A stretch of 10,383 nt of DNA from Methylophilaceae bacterium UBA5127. Lineage in GTDB: Bacteria; Pseudomonadota; Gammaproteobacteria; Burkholderiales; Methylophilaceae. Positions 1 through 7,939 of the stretch are shown piece after piece. The stretch spans positions 12,510-22,892 of the forward strand of contig DHYP01000030.1 in NCBI GenBank assembly GCA_002414145.1, in the 5' to 3' direction. Both the position numbers and the translations under genes were made by a program. The notes below the pieces were generated by a model. It was not told where the DNA came from. It saw nothing but the letters and a program-made list of their open reading frames with translations, and ran no database searches. Numbering within the stretch: position 1 is the stretch's first letter; each line of letters starts with the position of its first letter.

Positions 1-888
1 CAGTTTAATTATTTGTTGATTACGCTCCACACTAAACTGTAAGTTTTTATTCGGGCTTTCTTTCACATAACTCACCACGTTTTCCCAATCTGAAATAGTG
101 ACATTATCGATGGCAACTATCTTATCTCCCGCTTTGAATCCCACTTTTTCAGCGATAGAATTTGGCAATATCTCACCTATTTGAGCTGGCATTTTAGGGC
201 GAAATGTATGCATACCCAACTTCTCAAGAATATCAACCTCTGTATCATCATTCAGCCCATCAAATCGTAAATGATGTGTATGTATCTCTTTTGCATCATT
301 CAGCGTTTCAATTTCAACAGAGGGCTTCTCAAATGACTGGTTCAATAGAATCCAGCGTGCCTCTTGCCAGGTTTTAACAGGCTGACCATCTACCTTTAAA
401 ATCAAATCCCCTTTATTCATGTTGGCTTGGCTAGCTAAACTATTATGCTCTACATCTCCTACAATGGGTCTATCACCTGTAATTCCCAACATAAAAAGAC
501 ACCAATATAACAACACTGCAAGTAGTAGATTGGCACCTGGGCCAGCCAACACAACTGCCATCCGTTGGAACACCGACTTTCGATTAAACGCATGAAGTAA
601 TTCTGCTTCTGTGTATGCTGTTTTGGCATTTGTATTCTCTGCATTTTCCAACGCTTCTTGTTTTAACTCTCGCTCATCCAGCATTTTGACGTAACCACCC
701 AGCGGAATAGCAGCCAATATAAATTCTGTACGATCTCTACCAAATGTTGTTTTCCATATTGGCTTACCGAATCCGATTGAAAATCTAAGAACGCGTATGC
801 CACACCAACGCGCTACTTGAAAATGACCATACTCATGCACTGTGACTAACAATCCAATCGTAATCAAAAAAGCAATGAGTGTCGTCAT
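1..888 (-). CDS. rseP: Site-2 intramembrane zinc protease RseP, C-terminus outside the window
   Basis: Inner-membrane metalloprotease of the site-2 family. In E. coli it cleaves the anti-sigma factor RseA after DegS, and it also clears remnant signal peptides. The reading frame is open from the ATG at 888 to base 1, giving 296 codons of a family usually near 450 residues; the C-terminal LDG metal-ligand motif would lie off the left edge. Visible are a first membrane segment with the zinc motif HEYGH (residues 18-22), the following conserved stretch PLGGYVKMLDER (62-73), a second membrane segment beginning at AGPGAN (115-120), and two periplasmic PDZ-like regions (about 140-215 and 235-296, the second with GFKAGDKI). 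The start ATG overlaps the dxr stop as ATGA, and an AAGGTG ribosome site lies inside the end of dxr. Translational coupling to dxr is inferred. Homologous operons continue into bamA. Confidence 0.95.
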   Translation of the reverse strand, partial: MTTLIAFLITIGLLVTVHEYGHFQVARWCGIRVLRFSIGFGKPIWKTTFGRDRTEFILAAIPLGGYVKMLDERELKQEALENAENTNAKTAYTEAELLHAFNRKSVFQRMAVVLAGPGANLLLAVLLYWCLFMLGITGDRPIVGDVEHNSLASQANMNKGDLILKVDGQPVKTWQEARWILLNQSFEKPSVEIETLNDAKEIHTHHLRFDGLNDDTEVDILEKLGMHTFRPKMPAQIGEILPNSIAEKVGFKAGDKIVAIDNVTISDWENVVSYVKESPNKNLQFSVERNQQIIKL

Positions 889-2081
889 GCGCTAAGCACC
901 TTACTTTGTGTTGAACCAATCCAGTGCTCAGCGAAAGTGCGTGCTTCAGCATCTACTGCCAGAATATGCTCTAGCGACTCCACAGCAACACTAGGCATTT
1001 TTGTTAACGCTTGTTCAATCACTTTAGAGATGTCCAAAAAATGAATTTTTTTATTTAAAAATGCGCTCACTGCAACTTCATTGACAGCGTTCAGTATGGT
1101 TGAAGCTGTACCCGCTTGCTTAAGCGCGTCGTAAGCCAAACGTAAACATGGAAAACGCTCAACATCTGGCGCTTCAAATTCAAGCTTAGCGACTTCTAGC
1201 AAATTAAGTGATGCCACCCCCGAAGCAATACGTTCAGGATAACCTAACGCATAAGCGATTGGCGTACGCATATCAGGATTCCCTAATTGTGCAAGCACGC
1301 TACCATCAATGTACTCAACCATAGAGTGTATGACGCTCTGAGGGTGCACGACTACGTCAATTTGCTCAGGCTTGGCATTAAACAGCCAATGCGCCTCTAT
1401 GACCTCTAACCCTTTATTCATTAAGGTTGCTGAATCTATTGTGATTTTCGCTCCCATTACCCAATTAGGATGTTTTAATGCCAATTCTGTCGTCACTTGT
1501 TGTAGCTGAGCGTTACTATATTTCCTGAACGGGCCACCTGAGGCGGTTAAGATAATTTTACGCACACCCCCTTCAGCCAGATGCTCACATTGCTTGAGTG
1601 GCATCACTTGAAAAATCGCATTATGCTCACTATCTATAGGCAATAAAGTAGCCCCTCCTTGTTTAACAGCCTCCATGAAGAGACTGCCAGCCATGACCAA
1701 AGTTTCTTTATTCGCCAATAAAATACGCTTGCCAGCATGTGCTGCTGCCAATGCTGGTTTGAGCCCTGCCGCACCTACAATAGCCGCCATGACGACATCC
1801 ACCTCTGTAGCGCTCGATATTTGCTCTAGACCAGACATCCCTTCAAGCACTTCGACTTGACTATGATGTGTTTTAAGTAGCGCTCTTAATTTTGAAGCTG
1901 CTACAGAATCCAGCAGTACTGCGAATCGAGGATTGAAAGCAATACACTGTTGTAGTATTTCATCGACACGACTATTCGCCGCTAATGCATACACTTCGAA
2001 CTGGCTTGCATGACGCGATATAACATCTAATGTCTGTTGTCCGATGGTGCCAGTACTGCCTAAAATAGTGACTTTTTGCAA
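885..2081 (-). CDS. dxr: 1-deoxy-D-xylulose 5-phosphate reductoisomerase
   Basis: Cytosolic enzyme of the MEP isoprenoid pathway. It converts DXP to 2-C-methyl-D-erythritol 4-phosphate with NADPH and a divalent metal. At 398 residues it is full length. The NADPH-binding motif GSTGTIG is at residues 8-14, LANKET with Lys125 at 122-127, the metal ligands Asp150 and Glu152 in PIDSEHN, the SGGPFR loop at 181-186, and the HPNW and DSATLMNKGLE catalytic segments at 204-226. The start codon is TTG (2081-2079): codons upstream in this frame offer no ATG or GTG near the end of cdsA, GSTGxIG sits at the usual distance, and a GGGG tract lies 5 nt upstream. It follows cdsA by 11 nt and overlaps rseP by 4 nt. 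It shares the uppS/cdsA unit, so isoprenoid precursor supply lies beside the prenyl chain synthase that consumes it. Confidence 0.97.
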   Translation of the reverse strand: MQKVTILGSTGTIGQQTLDVISRHASQFEVYALAANSRVDEILQQCIAFNPRFAVLLDSVAASKLRALLKTHHSQVEVLEGMSGLEQISSATEVDVVMAAIVGAAGLKPALAAAHAGKRILLANKETLVMAGSLFMEAVKQGGATLLPIDSEHNAIFQVMPLKQCEHLAEGGVRKIILTASGGPFRKYSNAQLQQVTTELALKHPNWVMGAKITIDSATLMNKGLEVIEAHWLFNAKPEQIDVVVHPQSVIHSMVEYIDGSVLAQLGNPDMRTPIAYALGYPERIASGVASLNLLEVAKLEFEAPDVERFPCLRLAYDALKQAGTASTILNAVNEVAVSAFLNKKIHFLDISKVIEQALTKMPSVAVESLEHILAVDAEARTFAEHWIGSTQSKVLSA

Positions 2082-2092
2082 TTCAACCCCAG

Positions 2093-2911
2093 TTAGAGTG
2101 TATTCTGATAATAATGATACAAGTAAAGCAACAATATACCAATTGGCATGGCAGGTATAACACCATCAATTCTGTCTAAAATACCTCCGTGCCCTGGCAA
2201 TAAATCACCGCTGTCTTTTAAGTTTGCCTGACGTTTGAACATCGACTCAAACAAATCACCATAAATCCCTAACGCAGTAATGACCCATAAACCTGGGAGA
2301 ATCAGCCAATCATTCAAGCCTTTCACATAGCATATCAATAGTGCGAATATGCTTACAGCGATTAGCGCACCAACCACACCCTCCCAAGTTTTACCAGGGC
2401 TGATAGTAGGAGCCAGTTTATGTTTACCGAAATTTTTACCCGCAAAATAAGCAGCACTGTCAGCAATCCAAATCGTAGAAATAATGACCAAGAGTGCCCA
2501 AGGGTCAACACGTTTGGCGCACAGCAAAGCCAGCCATAGCGAGCCGAGCAACAGAAAACCCAATAACGCGTTTAACCATGGGTGCTTGAGCGTATACGAT
2601 TTTGCCAACCATATCGGTACAACAACACCCCAAAATATGGCCATCACAAAAAAAAGATTCAGCGCATCTAAAAAAAACGTATGAAAGTGATAATGCATAT
2701 AATAAATTGCCATCAATCCGAGTGCTGCAGATGCGGCTAAATACCAGTACTTTTCTATTTGACTCAAGCCTATCATATTGGCCCATTCACGCAGCGCAAG
2801 TAACGACAGTACGAGCATAACAAACGCCCATATCGTATCTTGTAAGAAAAACAACGAAGGGATAAAGCAGGCCAATAACACTAGCGCTGTAAGAATACGC
2901 GTCTTCAGCAT
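2093..2911 (-). CDS. cdsA: Phosphatidate cytidylyltransferase (CDP-diglyceride synthase)
   Basis: Integral inner-membrane enzyme that makes CDP-diacylglycerol from phosphatidic acid and CTP, the branch point of phospholipid synthesis. The 272-residue product is strongly hydrophobic, with many membrane segments across residues 5-45, 57-75, 83-103, 113-131, 138-156, 178-196, 203-219 and 250-266 (judged by eye). The family signature is clear at about 223-249: SMFKRQANLKD followed by GHGGILDRID, with the conserved Lys, Asp and His-Gly-Gly residues present. The ATG start has no evident Shine-Dalgarno sequence. It lies 4 nt after the uppS stop, and that stop is a tandem TAA TAG, so translation probably depends on ribosomes arriving from uppS (inference). 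Length and motif are normal for the family. Confidence 0.96.
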   Translation of the reverse strand: MLKTRILTALVLLACFIPSLFFLQDTIWAFVMLVLSLLALREWANMIGLSQIEKYWYLAASAALGLMAIYYMHYHFHTFFLDALNLFFVMAIFWGVVVPIWLAKSYTLKHPWLNALLGFLLLGSLWLALLCAKRVDPWALLVIISTIWIADSAAYFAGKNFGKHKLAPTISPGKTWEGVVGALIAVSIFALLICYVKGLNDWLILPGLWVITALGIYGDLFESMFKRQANLKDSGDLLPGHGGILDRIDGVIPAMPIGILLLYLYHYYQNTL

Positions 2912-2915
2912 GCTA

Positions 2916-3668
2916 TTAAGAGGATGTCAGTTGTTCGCTGGTTCTACCAAAGCGACGTTCACGTTGCTGGTAGGATAAGATGGCCTGTTCAAGTGCTTTA
3001 TCATCAAAGTCTGGCCATAGCACATCTGTGAAATAGAGCTCTGTGTAGGCTAACTGCCAAAGCAAAAAGTTGCTGATGCGCGTTTCTCCACCTGTGCGAA
3101 TAAACAAATCAGGCTCAGGTGCATAGTGCATCGACAGATACTTGTTTAAATCTTCTTCCAGAAATTGTCCCGTTTTTTCAGGAAAAGCCAATTGCATTTG
3201 GTTAACCGCTTGCAGCACGTCCCAGCGACCGCCATAGTTTGCAGCAATTGTGAGTGTTAAGCCTGTATTATTTGCTGTTAATTGCTCCGCAGACTGTATT
3301 TGTTCATTCAACTCTTTTCCAAACTTGCTACGGTCACCAATTAAAATCAAGCGAATATTATTTTCATTGAGCTTAGCCACTTCCCGCTTAAGCGCATCCA
3401 TAAACAGGCTCATTAGAAAAGAGACTTCATCATCTGGTCTGCGCCAGTTTTCACTGCTAAATGCAAACAAAGTGAGGAACTTCACATCAAGTTGTGCACA
3501 TTTTTTAACTAAATCACGTACTGTTTCCACACCACGTTTATGACCTGCAACTCTTGGCAAAAAGCGTTTTCTAGCCCAGCGCCCATTGCCATCCATAATC
3601 ACAGCAATATGTTGGGGTATATTGTTGATGAATGGAATTTGTTGCGTGGAACTAGTAAAAAAACCCAA
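2916..3668 (-). CDS. uppS: Undecaprenyl diphosphate synthase (cis-prenyltransferase)
   Basis: Condenses eight isopentenyl diphosphates onto farnesyl diphosphate to give the C55 lipid carrier for peptidoglycan and O-antigen synthesis; also called ispU. The 250-residue product carries all family landmarks: HIAVIMDGNGRWA with catalytic Asp26 (20-32), GHKRG (42-46), FAFSSENWRRP (68-78), and near the C-terminus PDLFIRTGGETRISNF (186-201) followed by LLWQLAYTELYF. The chosen start is TTG (3668-3666), with AAGG 8 nt upstream. The first in-frame ATG is inside the MDGNGR catalytic motif and cannot be the start, so an upstream non-ATG start is required. The gene is 33 nt after frr and 4 nt before cdsA, in the usual betaproteobacterial order. 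A run of seven T lies in codons 2-4. Confidence 0.96.
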   Translation of the reverse strand: MGFFTSSTQQIPFINNIPQHIAVIMDGNGRWARKRFLPRVAGHKRGVETVRDLVKKCAQLDVKFLTLFAFSSENWRRPDDEVSFLMSLFMDALKREVAKLNENNIRLILIGDRSKFGKELNEQIQSAEQLTANNTGLTLTIAANYGGRWDVLQAVNQMQLAFPEKTGQFLEEDLNKYLSMHYAPEPDLFIRTGGETRISNFLLWQLAYTELYFTDVLWPDFDDKALEQAILSYQQRERRFGRTSEQLTSS

Positions 3669-3701
3669 TTGAGAGACCTTAAAAGAAATTAAATACTACG
3701 A

Positions 3702-4259
3702 TCAGACTGCCATTAAATCAGCTTCTTTTAATTGCAGCAATTTATCAACCTCTGCAACAGCTTTATCTGTCATCTTCTGCACCTCATCTTGAGCGCGACG
3801 CTCATCATCTTCAGAAGCTTCCTTGTCTTTTACTAGTTTTTTTAATGCATCATTGGCATCCCGACGCACATTTCGAATTGCCACCTTGGCATTTTCACCT
3901 TCGGTACGTACAATTTTAGTCAAATCGCGACGACGCTCTTCCGTCAACATAGGCATCGGTACACGAATAACATCACCATTCGTTGCTGGGTTCAACCCTA
4001 AGTCACTATCTCGTATCGCTTTCTCAACCTTAGCAATCATGTTTTTTTCATAGGGCTGCACATTAATGGTACGTGCGTCTCCCAAATTAACGTTAGCCAC
4101 TTGGTTCACAGCCACCATAGAGCCATAATATTCCACCATCACATGATCTAACAAACCAACATGTGCCCGCCCCGTACGCACCTTTGCCAAATCATTTTTT
4201 AAGGCCTCTAACGACTTATGCATTTTCTGCTCTGCTGTCATTTTAATTTCATTAATCAT
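3702..4259 (-). CDS. frr: Ribosome recycling factor
   Basis: Cytosolic factor that, with EF-G, splits the post-termination ribosome into subunits. The ATG at 4259 gives 185 residues, the standard length for the family, with the typical N-terminus MINEIK. Landmarks are the KVRTGRA segment (about 26-32), VQPYEKN, and the [10 protein letters not shown] hinge region leading to the long C-terminal helix. An in-frame TTG four codons upstream (4271) would give 189 residues, but the bases TTGGAGTGTAAG contain the GGAG ribosome site 6 nt before the ATG. I therefore reject that longer form. The gene lies 19 nt downstream of pyrH and 33 nt before uppS, so it is probably cotranscribed with both. Confidence 0.97.
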   Translation of the reverse strand: MINEIKMTAEQKMHKSLEALKNDLAKVRTGRAHVGLLDHVMVEYYGSMVAVNQVANVNLGDARTINVQPYEKNMIAKVEKAIRDSDLGLNPATNGDVIRVPMPMLTEERRRDLTKIVRTEGENAKVAIRNVRRDANDALKKLVKDKEASEDDERRAQDEVQKMTDKAVAEVDKLLQLKEADLMAV

Positions 4260-4278
4260 CTTACACTCCAACTCTTAA

Positions 4279-4995
4279 TTACAGCACGACTTTTGTGCCT
4301 TCATTTTCACCCATCACAACCCGCTTCAATGCACCTTGCTTAAAGATACTAAATACGGCTATCGGCATTTTCTGATCTCGGCACAAAGTGAGTGCGGTCG
4401 CATCCATCACTTTTAAATTCTTTGTGATTGCCTCATCAAACGTCACCGTATCATACCGTTTAGCCTCTGGATTTTTCTTAGGATCATCAGTATAGATACC
4501 ATCGACTTTTGTGCCTTTTAGTACAACCTCTGCATCAATTTCCATACTTCTTAACGCGGCAGCAGTATCTGTGGTAAAAAAAGGATTGCCCGTTCCTGCA
4601 CCAAAAATTACAACCAACCCCTCTTCTAAATAACGTATCGCCTTGCCACGAATATAAGGTTCAGCGACTGCCTCAATATTCAGCGCACTCTGCACTCTTG
4701 CAGTAATGCCTATATGTTTCATTGCATCTTGCAGGGCGAGCGCATTCATGACTGTAGCCAACATTCCCATATAATCGGCAGTCGCCCGATCCATGCCACT
4801 TGCTGCTGGCGCAACCCCTCTAAAAATATTGCCGCCACCAATGACAACACCTACTTCAACGCCTAAATCTACGACCTCTTTAATTTGTTGCACAATATCT
4901 GTGATAGTCGCTCGATTAATGCCATAAGCATCATCTCCCATTAATGCCTCACCAGACAGTTTCAACAAGATGCGCTTAAAAGCAGGTTTATCCAT
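4279..4995 (-). CDS. pyrH: Uridylate kinase (UMP kinase)
   Basis: Cytosolic hexameric kinase of the amino-acid-kinase fold that phosphorylates UMP to UDP in pyrimidine biosynthesis; in E. coli it is activated by GTP and inhibited by UTP. It is 238 residues, a normal length. Motifs seen are LKLSGEAL (11-18) for phosphate binding, [10 protein letters not shown] (51-60), [16 protein letters not shown] (134-149), and [14 protein letters not shown] (159-172). A good AAGGA ribosome site at 5006-5002 precedes it. Between site and start lies a second ATG at 4999 that is out of frame and stops after three codons, so the start at 4995 is the only productive one. The gene is separated from tsf by a terminator and heads the tightly packed pyrH-frr-uppS-cdsA-dxr-rseP group. 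Confidence 0.97.
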   Translation of the reverse strand: MDKPAFKRILLKLSGEALMGDDAYGINRATITDIVQQIKEVVDLGVEVGVVIGGGNIFRGVAPAASGMDRATADYMGMLATVMNALALQDAMKHIGITARVQSALNIEAVAEPYIRGKAIRYLEEGLVVIFGAGTGNPFFTTDTAAALRSMEIDAEVVLKGTKVDGIYTDDPKKNPEAKRYDTVTFDEAITKNLKVMDATALTLCRDQKMPIAVFSIFKQGALKRVVMGENEGTKVVL

Positions 4996-5066
4996 TCATT
5001 GTCCTTATTTTTAAAATTTGCTTATTTAATCACAAACTTGGCCTAATTACCTAAATTTTGGCTAAA

Positions 5067-5098
5067 AAAATGGGCTCAAGTCACACTGAGCCCATTTT
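5067..5098 (-). terminator. Intrinsic terminator after tsf
   Basis: A perfect 12-bp stem pairs 5067-5078 with 5087-5098 around an 8-nt loop (5079-5086). The core is TGGGCTCA/TGAGCCCA and the outer part is A-T pairs. Read on the minus strand, the stem runs into a stretch of seven T, the expected U-tract, placed about 40 nt past the tsf stop. The plus-strand side is also T-rich, so the element could work both ways, but no plus-strand gene leads into it. It should close the rpsB-tsf transcript; pyrH downstream then needs read-through or its own promoter. I saw no convincing promoter hexamers in the 70 bases before pyrH. Confidence 0.85.
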
Positions 5099-5139
5099 AT
5101 TTTTTGGGTTAGCTTGTAATTCAAGCCAACCTGTTACAC

Positions 5140-6015
5140 TTAAACTTTTGCAGCTGCTGCAACTTCCGCAGCATAGTCGACTACTGCTTTTTCGATACCT
5201 TCGCCTACAGTGTATATGCTGAATGAAGCCACCGATGCATTTTTTGATTTTAATAACTGTTCAATCGTCATTTTGTCATCTTTTACAAAAGCTTGACTGA
5301 GTAACGTTACTTCTTTCAAGAATTTTTGTACTGTCCCTTCTGCAATTTTTTCTAACATTGCATCAGGCTTACCTGCTTCTTTTGCTTTTTCAATGGCAAC
5401 ACGACGCTCTGCATCAATGAGTGCAGCATCAACACCTGTCGCATCAAGTGATTTTGGTTTAGCTGCAGCAATATGCATTGCGATATCTTTACCCAATGTC
5501 TCGTCTCCACCTACCAAATCAACCATCACACCAATTTTACTTCCGTGTACATAGCTTACCAATTTACCTTTAGCCTCTGTACGTACAAAGCGACGTGGCG
5601 TGATGTTCTCTCCAATCTTACCTACTAATTGTGCGCGTGTTTCTTCTGCCGTAGCACCACGCATAGGCAATGCAGCAACAGCTTCGATATTCGCTGGATT
5701 CTGTGTATTTACAACGCTCGCTAGCTCTGTAACATACTTTAAGAAATCTTCATTTTTTGCACAGAAATCAGTCTCTGAGTTCACTTCAATTAAAGTGCCC
5801 GTTTTGCCATCCGCACTAATACTAATACCAACGGTACCCTCGGCAGCAACGCGACCTGCGGCTTTGCTTGCTTTATTACCAAAACGCACGCGAAGAATTT
5901 CTTCTGCACGCACCATATCACCTTCAGCTTCAGTCAATGCTTTTTTACAATCCATCATTGGTGCATCTGTACGCTCACGCAACTCTTTTACCATACCTGC
6001 GGTAATTTCAGCCAT
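5140..6015 (-). CDS. tsf: Translation elongation factor Ts
   Basis: Cytosolic nucleotide exchange factor that releases GDP from EF-Tu. At 291 residues it is normal for proteobacteria. The N-terminal UBA-like region holds the family signature [17 protein letters not shown] (11-27), and the core carries the EF-Tu contact [15 protein letters not shown] (77-91), which includes the conserved Thr-Asp-Phe. The rest matches the two-subdomain core and the C-terminal module in layout. The start is well supported: ATG at 6015 with AGGAGT 5 nt upstream. It follows rpsB by 80 nt, with a hairpin in between, and is followed by a strong terminator. The rpsB-tsf pairing is the standard arrangement, and the hairpin may set their relative output. 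Confidence 0.97.
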   Translation of the reverse strand: MAEITAGMVKELRERTDAPMMDCKKALTEAEGDMVRAEEILRVRFGNKASKAAGRVAAEGTVGISISADGKTGTLIEVNSETDFCAKNEDFLKYVTELASVVNTQNPANIEAVAALPMRGATAEETRAQLVGKIGENITPRRFVRTEAKGKLVSYVHGSKIGVMVDLVGGDETLGKDIAMHIAAAKPKSLDATGVDAALIDAERRVAIEKAKEAGKPDAMLEKIAEGTVQKFLKEVTLLSQAFVKDDKMTIEQLLKSKNASVASFSIYTVGEGIEKAVVDYAAEVAAAAKV

Positions 6016-6059
6016 TTCTAACTCCTAAACTTAAATATCAATTTAAACCTGAGAATAGA

Positions 6060-6082
6060 AAAAGGGGCTAAGCGCCCCTTTT
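6060..6082 (-). terminator. Hairpin with U-rich tail between rpsB and tsf (partial terminator or attenuator)
   Basis: A 9-bp stem pairs 6060-6068 with 6074-6082 around a 5-nt loop: AAAGGGGC on one side and GCCCCTTT on the other, with five G-C pairs at the tip. On the minus strand it begins 13 nt past the rpsB stop and is followed by TCTATTCT, an imperfect U-tract. This has the shape of an intrinsic terminator, yet tsf starts only 45 nt further on with no visible promoter between. It is more likely partly read through, or an mRNA-stabilising or processing hairpin. E. coli also carries a hairpin between rpsB and tsf. Confidence 0.7.
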
Positions 6083-6095
6083 CCGATTCTAAAGA

Positions 6096-6851
6096 CTACT
6101 CCGTCACTTCTGCTACTTCAGCAGCTTCTACAAACTCTTCTTCTTTCGCTGATTTCACAATTTCTGAAATAGCGTTCGCGCGACCTTCAAGCACAGCATC
6201 TGCCATACCACGTGCATACAAACGAATAGCACGACTAGAGTCATCATTACCTGGAATCACATATGTCACGCCATCTGGTGAGTTATTAGTATCGACAATA
6301 CCAATCACTGGAATACCTAATTTTTGCGCTTCTGTAATCGCGCCGCTTTCATGACCTACATCAATAATGAAAATTGCATCTGGCAAACCGCCCATTTCCT
6401 TAATGCCGCCAATTGAGCGCTCTAACTTTTCTATCTCGCGTTTATAACCTAACGCTTCTTTTTTACCAAACTTATCAATGCTGCCATCCAGCATCATTGC
6501 TTCAAAATCTTGCAAGCGCTTAATAGACTGCTTTACAGTTTTAAAATTAGTGAGCATGCCACCTAACCAACGATGGTTTACATAAGCACAACCAGCACGC
6601 ACAGCTTCTTCTTTTACAATATCGCGTGCTTGACGTTTAGTACCTACAAATAAAATACGACCTTTGTTTGCCGCTAAAGTACGCACATACTTTTGCGCTT
6701 CTTCAAACAACGGCAATGTTTTTTCAAGGTTAACAATATGAATTTTGTTACGATCACCAAAAATGTACTCCGCCATTTTCGGATTCCAATAACGCGTTTG
6801 GTGTCCAAAATGCACACCCGCCTCAAGCATCTGACGCATAGTCACTGACAT
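6096..6851 (-). CDS. rpsB: Small-subunit ribosomal protein S2
   Basis: Component of the 30S subunit that helps recruit S1; in E. coli free S2 also represses its own mRNA. The product is 251 residues, slightly longer than E. coli S2, with a Glu/Ala/Val-rich tail. The N-terminus [20 protein letters not shown] is characteristic, as are [45 protein letters not shown] and [20 protein letters not shown]. The ATG at 6851 is the natural start, preceded by a purine-rich GAGAGAGA stretch rather than a strong ribosome site. It is the first gene of the minus-strand block and is followed by tsf. In many proteobacteria map lies directly upstream in divergent orientation; here an HDOD gene intervenes. Confidence 0.98.
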   Translation of the reverse strand: MSVTMRQMLEAGVHFGHQTRYWNPKMAEYIFGDRNKIHIVNLEKTLPLFEEAQKYVRTLAANKGRILFVGTKRQARDIVKEEAVRAGCAYVNHRWLGGMLTNFKTVKQSIKRLQDFEAMMLDGSIDKFGKKEALGYKREIEKLERSIGGIKEMGGLPDAIFIIDVGHESGAITEAQKLGIPVIGIVDTNNSPDGVTYVIPGNDDSSRAIRLYARGMADAVLEGRANAISEIVKSAKEEEFVEAAEVAEVTE

Positions 6852-7069
6852 AATATCTCTCTCTAAAGGGTTATGAATGCATGCGACACTAAAAACACTT
6901 TAAAATCAATGCATTAAAAACAATTGACTTGTAAAGCACCCTAGACTAGGCCGCATGTAGATTTAAAAACACACTTCTCATGAAATGTGGAGGCAGAATG
7001 ATAACACTAAGCAATTGAATTTGCTAGCGAATATAATGAATATTGTCACCTAATCATAGTTCTTAATGA
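6852..7069 (-). promoter_or_regulatory. rpsB upstream region, probable promoter and 5' leader
   Basis: A 218-nt gap lies between the HDOD gene and rpsB on the same strand. The best -10-like hexamer I can see is TATCAT (plus-strand 6998-7003), followed by a GC-containing stretch; the -35 position about 17 bp upstream (TAGCAA) is poor. If used, it would give a leader of roughly 140 nt. Within it lies an 11-bp DNA palindrome, CCTAG-A-CTAGG (6940-6950), and the purine-rich bases before the ATG. E. coli rpsB has a leader controlled by S2, but I cannot recognise that specific structure here. The stretch holds no open reading frame of note and no clear terminator for the HDOD gene. Confidence 0.35.
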
Positions 7070-7918
7070 CTATGTTCTAAAAATACCATCCTTAGGGGCT
7101 CCTACGATTTGCATGGCGCGCTCAACATCGACTCTTAACAGTTCTGCTATCTCTTTATAATCATCTGGTAAAGCAGCATCATCCCATCCATTTGCGGAGT
7201 GTCTGGCCAAATTTACAGCAATTCTTACATTTTTAACACGCTGATGATTGGATACATCGTCAGCCATCAGCTCACTTAATAACGGTGGCAAGTGAAAAGC
7301 CTGAACAATTTCTTTTTGGAGGTCTTTTCCTACAAATCCTAAAACTTGTTTTTGCAGTTCACGGCTACGCAAAGTTCTATCTGTCTGTTGCATTTTGTGA
7401 ATAGTATTCATTTTTTCTGATGCAAAACACCACATCAGCATTTCTGCAAGATCATACAAGAGTGCAGCTAAGCGTATCTCTTCTGCACGTAAATCCATTA
7501 ATCTGGACGCCCAATCAGCAGCATAGTGAGCGGCGCGATGTGCGCGTCGAATGGATTTTAACAAATGCGTTAAGGCCGTGAGGTCATGATGTAAAACGTC
7601 ATCGACCTGTAAGTTGATAGGAATTTTATTAAAAAAAGTAGAGGTTCCCATCATTAGGATCGCTTGCTCAACTTGCACTAAATCTTGCAGTTGATTTGCA
7701 CCTTTGTGTGTTTGTGCATAGCTAAGCACTTTAAAAACCATCATAGGATCGTTAATCACCACAAGTGTGATATCTCTAGCAGAGACATTATCTTCATCCG
7801 CTTGTAACTGCTTGATTTCTCGCGCGGTTTGTTTAAGCACAGGAATATCTGCAGTTCTTAAGAACGCTACCCATGTTGCAATATCGCTCGCTTGTATCGC
7901 CTGTTTTAAATCTATCAT
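7070..7918 (-). CDS. HDOD-domain signalling protein
   Basis: A soluble 282-residue protein with one HDOD domain, a relative of the HD phosphohydrolase fold generally found in bacterial signalling and regulatory proteins and usually not thought to be catalytic. The domain features are PVLKQTAREIKQL (26-38), ITLVVINDPMMVFKVLSYA (50-68), VEQAILMMGTSTFFN (83-97), and the central helix IRLAALLYDLAEMLMW (148-163). In that helix the metal-binding His-Asp of true HD enzymes is replaced by Tyr-Asp, so hydrolase activity is unlikely (inference). No signal peptide or membrane segment is visible. Start ATG 7918 is supported by a strong AGGAGG site 5 nt upstream. It points away from the neighbouring GAF-GGDEF gene and toward rpsB. 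The precise function is unknown; domain assignment is by pattern, not by search. Confidence 0.85.
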   Translation of the reverse strand: MIDLKQAIQASDIATWVAFLRTADIPVLKQTAREIKQLQADEDNVSARDITLVVINDPMMVFKVLSYAQTHKGANQLQDLVQVEQAILMMGTSTFFNKIPINLQVDDVLHHDLTALTHLLKSIRRAHRAAHYAADWASRLMDLRAEEIRLAALLYDLAEMLMWCFASEKMNTIHKMQQTDRTLRSRELQKQVLGFVGKDLQKEIVQAFHLPPLLSELMADDVSNHQRVKNVRIAVNLARHSANGWDDAALPDDYKEIAELLRVDVERAMQIVGAPKDGIFRT

Positions 7919-7939
7919 TAAACCCTCCTGTTTTACCTA

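Noticed and set aside
3250..3543. 97-codon plus-strand frame antisense to uppS
   Set aside because: A shadow of uppS; no recognisable motifs and no upstream signals.
3833..3845. Run of seven A in the frr coding strand as a programmed frameshift site
   Set aside because: No overlapping frame of value follows, and frr continues normally to its expected C-terminus.
5600..6028. 142-codon open frame on the plus strand, antisense to tsf
   Set aside because: It lies almost wholly within a clearly real tsf gene, has no family features or ribosome site, and its composition mirrors the opposite coding strand.
6924..6947. TTGACT on the plus strand upstream of rpsB as a -35 element
   Set aside because: No -10 hexamer lies at an acceptable distance, and no plus-strand gene follows.
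7055..7074. CATAGT/ACTATG inverted repeat over the HDOD stop codon as a terminator
   Set aside because: Only 6 bp, AT-rich, and with no T-tract after it on the minus strand.
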